From the NCBI RefSeq assembly GCF_016808095.1, contig NC_068970.1, positions 51,185,630 through 51,249,629 of the forward strand: a stretch of 64,000 bases of DNA, in the 5' to 3' direction. The translations under genes and the position numbers were made by a program. Below are positions 22,492 to 36,295 of this stretch, one piece after another (position 1 is the first letter of the stretch; each line of letters opens with the position of its first letter). The notes beneath the pieces are model-generated. The model saw nothing but the letters and a program-made list of their open reading frames with translations, was not told the origin of the DNA and made no database searches. This DNA comes from Vigna angularis (lineage: Eukaryota; Streptophyta; Magnoliopsida; Fabales; Fabaceae).

Positions 22492-24341
22492 ATGGAGATC
22501 ACATCTATCAGAGAATTACCTGATATGGTAAGAATTATGAATAGCTCTTGTAAATAATGATATTTGAATCTAGGGTAACTTTTACCCTATACTTAGTTGA
22601 TAGAGAATCGTTTTTCTAAAAGTTGGAAGGATTTAACACTGCTGAGTTCAAATCTGGCATTTCGTTGTTAAATAAGAGATATCTACTATAGGAATCAGTA
22701 GCAGATGAAAATACTTGAATCTTTTCCTTGCTAGAGCTTGGTTGTTGAAATGTCTTTCATGAAAGGTTTTTATGGTAAATATATGATGTTTTCTGATCTA
22801 GAAGGAGCAGGAAATGATGGAGGACCCTAATTTGCTCCGTCAGTGGCACCTGAGTTCTATTGATGACCCTAACTTACTGCCAATAGCTGCTGCTTTTGGA
22901 GAGACTTTTCAACAACACGCATTTACTTATCCAGACTTCAATCCCAAAGCATCCATGGAAACTACACTTATGGACATTGAAAGACCAACAAAACATCATA
23001 AAAACATCAGCTGGAATCCCATCAAAAGTTCTGCTCAGACATCAGATGCACAATATGTATCTTTCCCAAATCTTCTTTCGTTTATGGATTCCAATCACAT
23101 AAGTTCATTGGGATTAGTGAAGGCCAATGAGGAGGCTTGTCCTATAACCAATAGCACAACTTCTCTGGACACTTTCTCTCAGGGAATCTTGGGGAATCAT
23201 AACTATCTCTTTAAGGCATGCCAAGAGACCAAAAAGATTGGAAGACGTTCAAAAATTTCTCATCCTCAAGACCACATCATAGCTGAAAGAAAGCGAAGAG
23301 AGAAGCTCAGCCAGCGCTTCATTGCCTTATCTGCCCTTGTTCCTGGACTACAGAAGGTATACAATATATCAATGTAAATGCTTTTATGTGGTTCTCATTT
23401 TACTGTATATGATGTACACTGATCACTATATTAGTCCTTCAAATTATGTAATTGTTGTTATCATTTTAGTTCTTAGGTAACTTTAGTCCATGAAATTTGA
23501 AAAGGCTAACTTGATAGAAAATTTAAAGATCAATTAGCGCACATACATTCAAAGATTAAAATACAAGTGGAAGGTAATTTTAAGGATTAAACTGTTGATT
23601 AATTAACTCCTACTAGCTGTGTAGGTGTTAAACAAGTAGGTATTCCTAGCGTTACCATTTTTTGTGTCCATTCTGTGTGCTTTTATCACATGCATTGGTC
23701 ACATTTTTGAATCAGACGGACAAAGCTTCTATTCTTGGAGATGCTATCAGCCACTTGAAGCAATTGCAGGAGAAAGTAAAGGCTCTTGAGGAGGCACAAA
23801 ACATGAAGAAAACTGTGGAGTCTGTGGTAATTGTGAAGAAATCTCAACTGTCCTATGATGTTAACAATTCTTCAGAATATGATGGTCCGTTATTTGAAGA
23901 AACAATTCCCGAAATTGAAGCAAGATTTTGTGGGAGAAATGTCCTCATAAGAGTTCACTGTGAGAAGACCAAAGGTGTGGTGGAAAAAACAATCCATGAA
24001 ATTGAGAATCTCCACCTGAAAGTCACCAACAGCAATGCCATGGCATTTGGGAGATGCGCCATTGATATGACAGTTATTGCTCAGGTATAATAATCTTTGT
24101 ACAACAGTAGCATGTATAAGTAATATTGAAACTTTTTGTTGACACTGCAGAACTGAATGAGACAATAAACATGTTTAGTCGATATCTATGCATCATTTTT
24201 CATAATTATTTCCACTAAACTGTAATTTTCTTTCAATATGGTGAATTATATTTGTGCTGCATACAGATGGATATGGAATTTTGCATGGGAGTGAAGGATG
24301 TAGTGAGAAATCTCCGCTCAGCTTTTACATCTTCCATGTGA
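22492..24341 (+). CDS. bHLH transcription factor, subgroup IVa type (bHLH18/19/20/25-like)
   Basis: A nuclear DNA-binding regulator expected to dimerise and bind E-box (CANNTG) sites. Exons: 22492-22527 (12 codons, MEITSIRELPDM), 22802-23356, 23716-24084, 24267-24341. All borders are GT-AG. The joined frame is 344 residues with KEQE (or EQE if the acceptor is 3 bp later) at the first junction. The basic region HPQDHIIAERKRREKLSQRF contains the His/Glu/Arg DNA-contact pattern. Helix 1 ends ALVPGLQK and helix 2 starts TDKASILGDAISHLKQLQEK, split by the intron at the conserved loop position, as in many plant bHLH genes. A C-terminal ACT-like region follows (RFCGRNVLIRVHCEKTKGVV ... LHLKVTNSNAMAFG). 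The end is VRNLRSAFTSSM. The tiny first exon was chosen because its phase, donor and sequence resemble legume relatives. No lesion seen. Targets unknown. Confidence 0.9.
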
Positions 24342-24826
24342 GGACGTTCTGTTAGTTCACATCAATCAAACCAACTTCAAAAAGCATAAGAAGAATAGGA
24401 GTTATACGGTCAACAATATATGTATCAGTTTAAAGTTTAAGTTCCTTGGTAATATTTGTTCATGGTCTTGTGCAATGTTTGTGATCTACTTCAACCATAT
24501 TCTCCTTTTTGCATGGTCAACTCGTTGACCATGTTAATGCTACCCACCTGTTTCGAGTTTCAACTGTTACTATATATGGTTAGCCATTTGTTTTTGGCAG
24601 GAGGTTGAAAAGTTCAACCTGTCTGTTTTATGTACCCAAATCTGATATTTCCTTTGGTTTTAAACAAAAATGTGATTGATAAAAGTTGTGAAGAGTTTGA
24701 ATATGGTCTTGCAGGATACATATTGGATGAAAAGAAATTAGTTTCATAGTTACGATAACGAACAAATGCCCTACTTGTTATGTACCTACACTCTTATATA
24801 TTACCTTAAAATAATATATACTTGTA

Positions 24827-24827
24827 A

Positions 24828-24858
<31 letters not shown>

Positions 24859-24860
24859 TA
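24827..24860. repeat. (TA)n microsatellite
   Basis: About 34 bp of TA repeats with one tg interruption. Confidence 0.85.
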
Positions 24861-25478
24861 ATTGAGATTGGTTTAAAAAAAATATAGTAGAGAAGTACAT
24901 AACTTATCTTTAATCATATTTATGCATTATATGAAGAAGTTATTTTTATTTGTTAAAAGATAAAATTATTTAATTAAAAATGATACAATTACAAAAATAT
25001 CTATTTTGTATGATAGTATAATTAAATATTTTATAAATCTGTCCTAGTAACTACTATAGTTATCTTAAAAATATATAAAAAAATTCTCTTATTTTATATT
25101 CATATTTCATACTTTCATTTTATTCTTAATTATATCTTTATAATTTAATTAATACAATTATCTCCACTATACAACAAAATAATAATAAATATAAATTGAT
25201 CATCCATTAAAAAATACTGCATATTAAATCAACAATACAATATTTTTCTCTCTTTCAAGAGAATTTATAGCATAGCAATGTAATTATTAATATTTTTTTC
25301 TGGAAAGTTATTATATACCTGTGTTAAATATAATTATTTTAATTATTAGTACATTTTTACATATTATACATCGTTGTGTTAGCATTCATTCAACCATCCA
25401 TACTTAAAACAAAAATAGAACATTATAATTAGAGTTTAGGAGTTAGAGTTCCATATGAAATTTATTTTATTTATATAT

Positions 25479-25482
<4 letters not shown>

Positions 25483-25517
<35 letters not shown>
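25483..25517. repeat. (TA)n microsatellite
   Basis: About 35 bp of uninterrupted TA repeats. Confidence 0.9.
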
Positions 25518-25520
<3 letters not shown>

Positions 25521-26212
25521 AAAAAAAATATCAAATATTAACACTATCTTATTATTGGCTTTTTAAAATTAAATAATAAATAAGTATATTTGTATTTTTA
25601 CATGAAAAATATTTCTAAAACAGAAAGATTTAAAAAAAATAATAATGTAAATAAAATAATATTAAACAAATATTTTCAATGTTTCTCTTTGTCAATATTT
25701 AATATTTGAATTTCAATATTTAATATTTGAATTTCAAATTTTAAATTTGATTTTCTTCTTGATTTTCTCCTCTCTTTGGCTGGTTACTTTTATTTGTATC
25801 TTTCTTATGTGGGATAACATCTTTATTTAATTTCACATTTTCATCTCTTTTGTATTTCTTTTTCTATCTAAATCATCTTATTTTTCAATTATCAAACTTA
25901 TTCAAATATATTCATCTTCTTTTTATCTTCATTATTCTTTTATATTTTATTTATTTGAAGTAAACTCCTCTTTCATTACATCTAAAGCAAAGTTTTCTTT
26001 CATATAAATTTTGAATATGTCTAGGTTATTTACATTTTTAATTACATAAAAGTTGTTTTCAAATGACATTTTATAACATTTCTCTAATAGGTGAACAAAA
26101 CTTAACAAACTGTGAGTAATTTTAAGAACATACATGAAAAATTAATTTGACACTTAGAATCAATTTGAATTAAAATTGTTTGTGTACCTTTCACAACAAG
26201 GTGCTCTCATCC

Positions 26213-28734
26213 CACTAAGAAAATCAACAATTATCGATGACAAAAAATTTCTTGATAAAATACTTGTTGATAAGTTTTACATATGAATAAAAAAATTCAT
26301 CAATAATTATTGACAATCACAAATTTTTCGGTAAGTATTCATCAATAATTATGATGAAAAAGATCTGTTAGTAATTATTGACAGATAATTAGTGACATAT
26401 TTCGGTCTTTGATAAAAATTTGTCAATAAATGTCATAATTAGGTTTTCTTATTTCTCCTTTTCCACTTCTTATTTTTTCTTTTGTTCTTCTTCTTCATCT
26501 TCTTCTATTAGTAACAAATGTCATCAGTCACAACATAACAAGTAATAAATAAATTATCATTCTTCCAATGAATTTGTGAAGCATAGTGTCAAATCTTGGA
26601 CAAATAATTGGTGTGCAAATGATATTTAACATAGGATTGTGTACATTGTTAAGATTAAACACCAACTTCACTCTTATGCATATTCAATCATCTCACTTCC
26701 AATTTCATGTTAAAATAAACTCACAATCTTACTCAAATCTTCATTAGCAACTTGAGCCTATGATTATGATTGAGCTAATCCTATCCTCAACAAAGAATTG
26801 CATCTTAAGATCAATAATCTAAGATTACTAATGAATCGTGTTCCATCCCTAGATGAAGTTCAATTAGGAACTTTGTTTTAGTTTTATATTACACAAGATA
26901 CTTCTAAATACCCTGTGAATCAACATCAAGCCATAGGTGAGCAAGCCATAATAAGCATTAAGCAAAGAAACAAAAATACTAATATTAAAAAGCATATTTA
27001 TTAATCATACACAATAAATAAAAGTTTAGTTTACTACATCTAATCCTAACAAATAAATTTAGCTCTCCATTCTAGGGGAGAACTTAAAGCATACAAAATG
27101 AAGAACTAAGGAAGAAATTGGAACCAAAGAGAAGATGGAGACCTTTTACCAAGGCACCTTACAATTTCTCCAAGATCCAATCATACATCCCCTTCTCATT
27201 TCCTCCTCCATTTTGCAACTCATCTCCTTCTTCAAGCCCTGAAGGGAGAAATCACTGTGGATGAAGATGGAGACCCAAAAAGGATAAGGGAGATCTTCCT
27301 AGTAGCCTCCAACGGTCTTTCCTAGTCACACAAGGTGGAGAGAAATTGTGAGAGTGAAAGAAAGAGTTGAAATCCTCATAAAAACACAAATAAATACCCA
27401 AATATGTCATATCAACATCAACACCGCCAGATGCAACCTTTGGACTTTTGGGCACAATCGTCTAGATCGAGAATAACCAGCCTCTACGATATCACCACTT
27501 GGCGTTAGCTTAGTACCACCCAACATTAGTTTTGCAAAACCATGTGGCACCCAACATCGTTTTCCACCGTCCAATGGTAGTTCTTCATATGTTATGGTGT
27601 ACAATGTCGAATTATATCGCCCAACGATATGAAAAACGAGTGGCGCTCAATGCCATTTTTGGTTGCCCAACACTAGGTAGCTCTATTGTTGAATTTGCTC
27701 TTTATGTTTGTGGTGTTGGGTGTGTTTCTCTTGGCTCCTAACACAAGTATTTTTCCTCAAACTCACTTTTTAGTAATGCATGCTTCCTTGAATTTCAACT
27801 TCCTTAGCTCCACCAAATTGCTTCATATTTACTTATTACAAAACACCTAAATAAGGATTAGAGGTATAACTAGCTTAAATTAACTAAAGCATAACAAACT
27901 ACCAAAACAAGATGAATTTAAGGACTAAACAAGATAAATGTTAAATAAGAGTTAATTTTATTCATGAAACTTGACAAACAAGGTAAAAATTAACGTTATC
28001 ATCTTCTCCATCCTTATTTTTTTCTTCTCCTTCGTCGTTGTTGACACTGTCGTGTCCACCGTCACTAGCTCCTTCTTTTCCTTCTCATCCTCTTCTTCCT
28101 TCTTCCCATGCTCCTTCTCATTCTCTTCTTCCTCCTTCTCCACCCCCAGCTCTACCAGTGTCATTGTGGCCTCCTCCCCTGTTGCACTACCGTTGTGCTA
28201 TCGTTTCTCCTCTACCATCATAATCATTTTTTACTTATCCTCTTCATCCCCCTTCTCCTCATTCTCTTATTTTTCTCTTCTTATTCTTACTCATCTCTAT
28301 CGTATTTATAAAACTGTTTCAAAAATTTAGTGCCTATTTTACTAATGAAAAAGTTTGTCGTGCTTATTTTACTAATAAAAAAATTTGTCGATAATAAAAA
28401 TTCTAAATTATTAACGAATTATTAACAATTTGTTTTTAAAATTTCCATCGCTGACAGATTGATCAACGAAATTTAAAAATTCAATTGCTGAAGGATTTAA
28501 AAAAAACAATTATTATAGTTTTATCGCAAAATAGTCAAGCCCAAAATAAGAAATTTGGCAACATTTTGTTGATAATAAGAATTATAAATTACCAAAGGAT
28601 ATATTATTGAAAAAATATTCGTTGGTAATACAAATTTTAATTTATTAACGAATTTTGTTAACGATTATTTTCATCAATAATTAAAATTCTAAAGTATGTC
28701 GATAAATTTGACTTTACTAATATATTTATTTTTG
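26213..28734. mobile_element. CACTA-like ends enclosing LTR-like and low-complexity sequence
   Basis: The left end reads CACTAAGAAAATC at 26213. The next 230 bp are rich in related words (atcgatgac, tcatcaataattattgac, gtcaataa). On the right, 28330-28734 is rich in the same words (gtcgataata, attaacgaatt, atcaataatt) and ends tatttttgtgg, whose complement CCACAAAAATA is close to the left terminus. This is the subterminal-repeat pattern of CACTA elements. The interior holds 26600-27960, which resembles an LTR (ctagatgaagttcaatta, aacaaataaatttagctctc) but without an assignable partner, and a pyrimidine-rich stretch at 27990-28320. No transposase is visible. Confidence 0.4.
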
Positions 28735-30885
28735 TGGATAAAATTTCATTATCAATTAGTATAATTTTTCCAAATCTTGCTTTAGAATTATTTAATTTTT
28801 TAAGTTCTTTGAAAAAAAAAATTATCATAAGTTATGTGGCATCACTATCTATAAATTAACCTTTTGCATATTGGTTAGTTGTAATATATAATGTTGCAAG
28901 AAGTATTCGTCCATTACAATGTTGATATCTTCTTTGGAATGTTAAAATATGCATATCTTTTCTACCTATCTTAATTAACCATATCTATAACATTTTGCAT
29001 CTGACTTTTCGTCAATACTTATGTTGGTGATTATTTTTGTTCCAATAAGAACATGATAAAGAAAGTCTTATGTTATTGTTTTGGTTGTACTTCAATAAGG
29101 ACAAGATGGAAACACCATTTGTATTTATTCTTTTTATTTTTTATTTAAACTTTTAGCCAATATTTGATGATGATAATAATTACAATTTTAATTGAAAGTG
29201 ATGATGTCGGTTGCACTAAGAATGTTATCATGATGTAATAATACTTTTGTGTCTTTTTATAATCTTTGTCGATGATGATAGCTTATGACTATCACCATAA
29301 AAGAATCGTAAAACGAAGAAGAAAATAAAGACGTGGTAGATAGAAGGATACGTGGATTGAAGAGAGGATGACTACTGAAAATTGCAGAGAAGAGAAAGCT
29401 CATGAGAATGGTTCGAATAAGAATTCTAAATAAGAAGCTCGAAGTGTAAATTTGAGAGTTCAAATGTTTTTAAATAGAGGCATTCAATGTGTTTTGTACG
29501 GAACAACACATCTTTCCTCATATGAAACATTCTTAAAGGGAGAGTTTGGGAAACAAAGCATCATCAGTAGCAAAATTGTTGCAGATTTACATAATAAAAC
29601 TCAGTGGTAAAAGATCAACCATTGTAAATCCACTTGCTCAAACCAGCTTGTGTATCTTCTCACTCCTGACTTAATCCGAACATAACTTATACATGACTAT
29701 TTCAATTAACAGAATTGAATCCAATAGGTTAAGGGAAGAAAAAAAATCCGTGCGGTATATGCATATATAATCCTCAACAGATATTTATTGTCAATTAGTA
29801 ACAGATATTTTAATATTCGTCCCTAAACGCGTCGAATACAAATATTAGATATTATCTGATTCGTGAATATTCGTTCTTCACAAAAAATAATAATAATAAC
29901 TTAATTTATATTTTATAAAATTAAATTTAATTAAAAATAAAATTAATTTATATTTTATTAAATTAAATTTAATTGAAATTAAATTTTAATTTATATTTAA
30001 TTTAATTTATATTATATTATATATAAATTTTTGCATTTATTTTAAAATATATAAAATATATTTTTTAAAATTTTTGCAAGTATTTGTAAGTATATTTGAG
30101 TTTTAAAATTTCTACAGGTATTTTTTTGAGTAAATATCTACATAGATAGCCAGCGAGTTACAATTTAGATTTAATTTTATTGATTGAATTGCATATAAAC
30201 ACTATCTCGACCCGAGCTTGCTGAGTTGAGTTAAGAACATGCAATCGAGAAACTGAATATATTTTCTATCACTCAACTTTATTTATAGATGCTTCTACAC
30301 GGCCCCAAAAAACAATCTTCTGCTGCATCTCATCTTACAACTTCCCACTTTGCAATAAGACAATCTAATGATGGTTCTTGCACAACCTGATGCCATCATG
30401 TCATTGACAGAGGACGTATGTATTTTGTCTTCTCCAAAATTCTGTCCTTTATTTCATTTTTTTATCCCTGATTATGGAGATTAGTTTGCTCTGATGGGTG
30501 ACAGAAGAGTGGACCATTGGTGTTAGATCTCATACCATTGATTAGAGAAAAGATATGACCACAAATTATATCATCAACCTTCTCAGTTTCTGCATATACA
30601 GCACAATCTAAAGGAACAAAAGAGCCATTACTATTTGTTATGCACTGTCAAATACTAAAATGTGTTGCGAGTAAAATAAGATTTTGAATTAGTACAAAAG
30701 ACCCATATTGTAGTATCTTTCAGATCATTATACGGTTCCACGATATCCGTGATCATCAGTAGTAAGGGATGACACCGAAAATTTAAAAGATATTTTTAAG
30801 ACAAAAAAATCTACTATGAACAAAGGGAAGCGTTACAGAAGGTCTTTATTTAAAAGAAACAGAAACTAGTTTTTCCTGGTCACAT
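28735..30885. other. Intergenic, with a degenerate MITE-like segment
   Basis: No gene is supported. Bases about 29790-30165 begin with gtaacagatattttaatatt and cgtccctaaacgcgtcgaa, pass through a very AT-rich core and end with acaggtatttttttgagtaa and atctacatagatagccagc. This recalls legume hAT-type MITEs with GCGGGTA-rich ends after CpG loss. The resemblance is from memory and weak. The 3' UTR of the malate dehydrogenase gene should lie just left of 30886. Confidence 0.3.
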
Positions 30886-33800
30886 TTATTTTTTGATGAA
30901 GTCTATACCCTTCTGGATGCTTCCTGCTAACTCTTTCTTTGCTTTTTCCAACCCAATCCTGTGAAGCATTACACACCAAAAGTTTCACTTTCTGTGCTGC
31001 TTACTGTATCCAAGAAAATAGGGAATAGATTCATAAACTATGATACCTTTCATACTCGTTGAGGGGGCCTAATTGATATACCTCTTCTGCTCCAGCACGA
31101 CCGAGACGTACCTTCGTTGCAAAGAAGGGAAGTTCTGTAACCTATCGAAGGCAAGGCATATGATACTGTTAAATAAGATCTAAAAGACAAGATAGAGAAC
31201 AATGCAAGGAAAAGGACGTTAAAATGGAACCTGAGAATCAACAAAAGCACACTCCACCACCCCAGCTTCTCCTTTTAAGCCACGGAGGCATGCGTCCGCA
31301 AACTTGGCAGCTGCATATGCCTACACAATCAGGAGTGAGATTTCAACTTTGCATGTTTGTCTACTATGACACAATTGACACTTGATTGATGATATATATG
31401 TAGAAATATGAAGATAAAGTTGATAAACAATTAACCATGGATAGTGTGGCCGAACCAGCACCAGCTTTTGCCTGTAACATGAATATAATTGTCAATTGAT
31501 TATGATGAACATTCAATCACAACCAAATATAGACCAGGAAACGAAAAACAAAATTTTAGATTTCTTTAAAAGCTAAGGTCGTGGATACGGAAACATGGTT
31601 GAGCAGTAGAGATAATCTCAGACCAGAAAAATGTGTTACGATACAAATAACTACTGTTATTAGCCATTCTTTTACAGCTGAACTATTGAACTATTGCTAC
31701 TAGTCATTATTTTAAAGTTGACAAGTTTTACATTAGTTAGTTTTATTTTGTTGATACTAGTTTAAACACAACTCTTTGTGATACCAAAGAGGAATTTTCA
31801 CTCTCTTTCAATGATAAGTTATATTCTACTATACTTCTCTGTATTCTTCTATGTTTTCTGATTATAGTATGCACCTTTGTTTGGGTACTTTCACTTGTTT
31901 GAAAATCTTAACTAAAAAATGATACGGTCAAGTGTATAGTCTCCTCTAATTGTCAAGCATTGTTTGGGTATTTTCACTTGTCTAAACATCTAAAGCAAAA
32001 TTCATATGGTCAAGTTTATACGCTCCTCTTATTAAACATCTAAAGCAAAATTGATAGTGTCCACTGTAGTCTCCGGTGATGATGAAGGAAATTGGAGAAG
32101 TTTCACCAATCTTGCATTATCTTGGATCATAGCACCTTAAACAACTTATAGTTGCAGCATCATATTATATTTTTCTGACCTCTATTAATATTTCACTGTT
32201 AATCTAGCATCAGGCAGATGTTGGTAACGGTAACTGAAAAGAAGGATGCATAAAAATTGACAGTGACACAATCTGTCATCAACTAAGAAATGACCATAGG
32301 AACAAGTATATATTTGTATGACCGTAAATTATCAACATATGATATGCAATGGATCTTATTAATTATCCCTCTTCTACTCCGTTTAACTGTTGAGGTTATA
32401 GATTCAAATGAAAGTACCTCCACAACTTCAGTTCCACCATTTTGAATGCGATTTGTCAGGTATTCAGTTTCTTCTGCAGTGAAGCTACTGGGAGGCTTAA
32501 CCTGTTAAAGCAAGTTTGAAGAAGTTTCAAGACCTGTCGATTCTATGATACTTTTTAAATTAAGGGAGTATTCTCTACAAGACCTGTGACAAAAGAGGCA
32601 AAATAGTGACCCCAGCATGACCTCCCACCACTGGAACGTCAACCTCTCTTGGATCCACTCCAAGTACCTCTGCCTGCAAGAAGAAAACATGGCCGGACAT
32701 ACACACCAGCCTGAATTCATACAATTCCAGCATACACTATAAAAATCTCACATGTAGAAATATCTGCTTTGTTCAACCAATTGTAATACTTTTCATAACC
32801 ACATAAACAAACCAATTTAATATAACAGTTAACTCCAAATTGATTATACTTTTAGCTTGTAGTCTCCTATATATTTTATTTCTACAGCACAGCATGAAGG
32901 AAATTTAAATGAGTTATAGACTGTTTGAATAAGAACAGCAAGAAATGCTTACCACAAAAGTATTTGCCCTCACAACGTCAAGAGCTGTAACACCCAGAAG
33001 TCGCTTTGGGTCATATGTACCGGCTCTCTTGAAAACCTCTGCAGCAATAGCAACAGTGGAATTCACGGGATTACTGATCAAGTTGACAATTGCATTGGGG
33101 CAGGACTTGGCAATTCCTTCACTAAGGGTCTTCACAATTCCAGCATTTATTTTAAATAAATCATCCCTTGTCATCCCAGGTTTCCTTGGCACCCCAGCAG
33201 GTATGATTACCAAGTCCATGCCAGTGAGTGCACTCTCGAGTTGTGGTTGTCCCAGAAAGCCACGAACCTAAAATCCAAAAAAAAAAAAGAACACGCATTA
33301 TTTGAAAAAATGTCAGCTAAACATCGTTAAGTTCCAACATAAAAATATTTTCAATAAAAAATTCCTTGATCCTTAAAAGAAACCCCCCTCAAAAATATCT
33401 CCATCAGTACCAAAGGGGAAAACTCTTGTAACCAGCCTTAAGCATTAGCACAAAAACTACAACTCAGTCTTCTGTTCTGATTTAATTGACAATGAATAAT
33501 TCAATGAGAAGAAATTTACCACAGCACCAGTGTCCATGTGGCTAATATCAGCTGTGACACCGGGGGTGTTGACAACATCATAAAGATGAAGAACTGAAAC
33601 CAATGGGTTAATCTTCATCAACAAAGAAAGGGATTGACCAATTCCGCCAGCAGCCCCCAAAATTGCCACTTTGAATCCAGGTGCCCCACCCTTTGCTCTG
33701 CACTCAGCTCTCTTGAGAATAACATCGCCCTTTTCCTGTCACAACAAATTAAAAACTTGTTTCAGAAAATGGAAGCTAAAACTTATTGATCATGCAAGGA

Positions 33801-33910
33801 ACACAGATCCAGATGTGACGTGAATTAGAGGAAGAAACCTGGAAATTTGAAGGCTGAAGATGAGCAGAGATTCTTGCAATACGCTGATTGGCTCCTGCAC
33901 GTGCCTCCAT
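30886..33910 (-). CDS. PMDH: Glyoxysomal/peroxisomal NAD-malate dehydrogenase
   Basis: It interconverts malate and oxaloacetate with NAD in glyoxysomes/peroxisomes, supporting fatty-acid beta-oxidation and photorespiration. Exons (minus): 33910-33839, 33735-33520, 33267-32953, 32673-32584, 32501-32418, 31471-31436, 31320-31231, 31141-31047, 30958-30886. All introns are GT-AG and the joined frame is open: 356 residues, against 354 in Arabidopsis. The presequence contains RIARISAHL at residues 10-18, a PTS2 signal (R-I-X5-H-L), followed by a Cys (AECRAKG) near the expected processing site. Then come the NAD fold ([19 protein letters not shown]), [11 protein letters not shown], the [11 protein letters not shown] loop with substrate Arg, ISNPVNSTV, and [15 protein letters not shown] with catalytic His. 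[20 protein letters not shown] follows. The largest intron (31472-32417) separates exons 5 and 6. No lesion seen, so probably functional. Confidence 0.96.
33872..33883 (-). other. PTS2 peroxisomal targeting signal region
   Basis: Within exon 1 of the malate dehydrogenase gene, residues 10-18 read RIARISAHL, fitting R-(L/V/I/Q)-X5-(H/Q)-L. The coordinates given mark the middle of the signal approximately. PEX7-dependent import and cleavage of the presequence are expected from the family, not shown by the sequence. Confidence 0.8.
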
Positions 33911-35670
33911 TTTTTTGTATCACTGTTACGATCAGAGAAGGAGAAACAGTGTGTTGAAGCTGAGGGTGGAAAATTTGAAAAGAAATGATGGGAGCAAAAG
34001 AATATAAATTTATGAACAGAAAATAAAATGAAGGGATAATGAGAATGAGGAAGTTGACATATACGTCCAATGTTTTTCCCCTTTTAAAAAAATTTCACGA
34101 AAAAATGAATTTTTTGTGGAATCCAGATTTCTGAATTCTTATCCTATCATCTTCTTAGGTCTGAATTGAATGTGGCTCTCACAATTTTAACAAAGCTTCA
34201 AGCAGATTGCTAACTATTCGGTTCATGATTAAGATGGCTGTTTTTTTAAGTCAGAACCTGACTCACACGCTAGATGGATAAAAAATATGTTATGTTACTT
34301 GAGATTGGGTTATCTAACCAGATAAGAAGAGTTCCTGATATATAACTCGTTTTTCTTTTTTATTTTTAAAAAAAATAGAAATATTTGGAAAAGGATGGTA
34401 TTTTTTTGTCACATTTTTCTATTAGTCCGAAATTAAATTAGTCTTCTTTTTAAAATTTGTAAGAAGGTTTGTATTTGACAAAACTGTCTACTTATTACGA
34501 GATGAGTTTCAGATTTATAAACTAGTTTGTTTGATTAAATTAGTTATAGTTGATAAATATAAAAAATCACGTAAAATAATATAGTTATGTAAATTTTATT
34601 ATATATATACGTATAAATTTTACATTTTTAAAGAAAAATATGTTATTATGTAATTATAGTTGTAGTTTCTTTTTGAGATAATCAACTTTTTATTAAACAT
34701 TTTAGTACTTATGTTTATTTTTAAGAATTTTATAGTTTTTATTTTATTTGGATAAATCGTTGTATTTAAATAAGTTGATATAATGAGTGTTAATTAAATT
34801 TAGTTTTTATTTATCTTATATATTTAATTTTATTAATTTGTTAATTTAAAGTATTGTTATATTGAATTTATTTTTTACAAGTTTCATCCATATGTATCTA
34901 TATACAAAGAGGATATCTCTCTTTATCTATATTTATATATAAAGAATACATATTTGTGTACACAAGTTTTATTGTGTTTATACTAGTTATATATAATGTT
35001 GATTTAGTATTATATAATGAACTATTAATTACTTGAATTTATATTGTAAATTCTTTTAATTTGAACTATATAAAAAAATAAATAACTTAATAAATAATAA
35101 AATAGTAAAATAATTAATTGTTTAAAACAAAATTGAAATATATAGTAATAAGTAAAAAGAAATTAAAGATAATAAATAATATATTAAAATATAAGTAGAA
35201 ATAATAGAAGAACATTAGATAACTTATAAGTTAGTTAAAGTAGTTTAGCTTACAAACTTGAAGTCTTAAAATAAGTTAATTTGAGAATACTTACTTAATA
35301 CATTTTATTTTATATTAATTTTAATCATAAGAATAAAACTATAATATAATAATGTTATTTATTAAAATATATTTTATACATCATATTCATTAAATTATTC
35401 ACAAACTTTACGTTCAAAATCTTCACTTTCACTACTCCATTTCTCAAAACAAACAACTTCACTTTTCATCCCTTAAAACAAACAACTCTACTTTTTCTTT
35501 TCTATTCTCATAAATTCATCCACTTCCTCTCTTTCAAATTTATTGTTTTTAATCATTCTTAACAATAAATTCTTATATGAGAACACAATATTAGTTGTGT
35601 GAAAAAATAAATAAAACAAAAATAAACACAATTTTACCCTATATCATTGTTATTTTTCATTCCCGCAATA
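33911..35670. other. Intergenic, promoter side of malate dehydrogenase; strongly AT-rich
   Basis: Apart from the presumed 5' leader near 33911-34060 (a frame here is open but is antisense noise), nothing is recognisable. From about 34340 to 35400 the base composition is extremely AT-rich. Confidence 0.4.
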
Positions 35671-35935
35671 CACTATATGAAAAATGTAAATCATTAACGG
35701 ATTTTTATCGATGACATAAGATTTGGCGCAAGATGTTGATTATCAACAAAGTTACCAACTTGTTTGATTTATCACGAAAATTTTCGTCAATAAGTTATAT
35801 TTACTAATATATTTATCAACGGATGTAGTTGTTTAATTTATTGATAAATATATTTATCGGTAAGGTTATATGTGCAATTATTGACTTAATTTACCGACAG
35901 ATATACTTATCGATAACTTGTTCGATGAAATCAAG
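35671..35935 (+). repeat. CACTA-like terminal and subterminal region
   Basis: It begins CACTATATGAAAAATG at 35671. The next 260 bp repeat words such as attaacggattttatcgat, tatcgataa, attaccgacag and atttatcaacgg, similar to those at 26213-26440 and 28330-28734. It is one end of a CACTA element; the other end was not located. Confidence 0.45.
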
Positions 35936-36055
35936 TTTATGTTTGGGATTTCCCTTCCCCAATTTCAGTTTACCCTTCACAAAATCAATTTCAGCGCTCC
36001 ATTGAAAATCGAAAATTTGGTAACCCTGCCCTACCTTCATGTTATCGTGACGTGG

Positions 36056-36295
36056 CCTGTCTTGATGTCTTCTTCGTGTTGAGGGATGTTGCAGTCAAGG
36101 GTCCCTCCTCGGGTTTTTGTCGCTCCCATCGTTGAGGGAAGTTGTTATGGTTATTGTTCGTTGCATTATCCAGTGACCATGCTTTACGTCTTCTTCAAGT
36201 TGAGGGATCTTATAGTCGAGGGTCTTTGCTATTGTTTTTCTCGCTCCCATTGTCGTAGTTATTATCCATTGCATTGTTTAGAGGCCATGTCGTGT
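36056..36295 (+). repeat. Tandem duplication of about 120 bp
   Basis: The units at about 36056-36178 and 36179-36295 share cttcttc(g/a)(t/a)gttgaggga, agtc(a/g)agggtc, tttttctcgctccc (tttttgtcgctccc in copy 1) and ttattgttcgttgcatt (ttatccattgcatt in copy 2). Copies differ by about 15 percent and small gaps. The reading frame across them (36086-36298) has no recognisable homology. Confidence 0.6.

Larger units (their letters stand above)
24342..26212. other. Intergenic, AT-rich
   Basis: No gene recognised. It includes (TA)n tracts at 24827-24860 and 25483-25517, and a 23-bp tandem duplication (caatatttaatatttgaattt) at about 25692-25737. Confidence 0.45.

Noticed and set aside
27971..28330. 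119-codon Ser/Phe-rich frame
   Set aside because: Pyrimidine-rich low-complexity DNA gives Ser/Phe/Leu runs in all frames; no homology.
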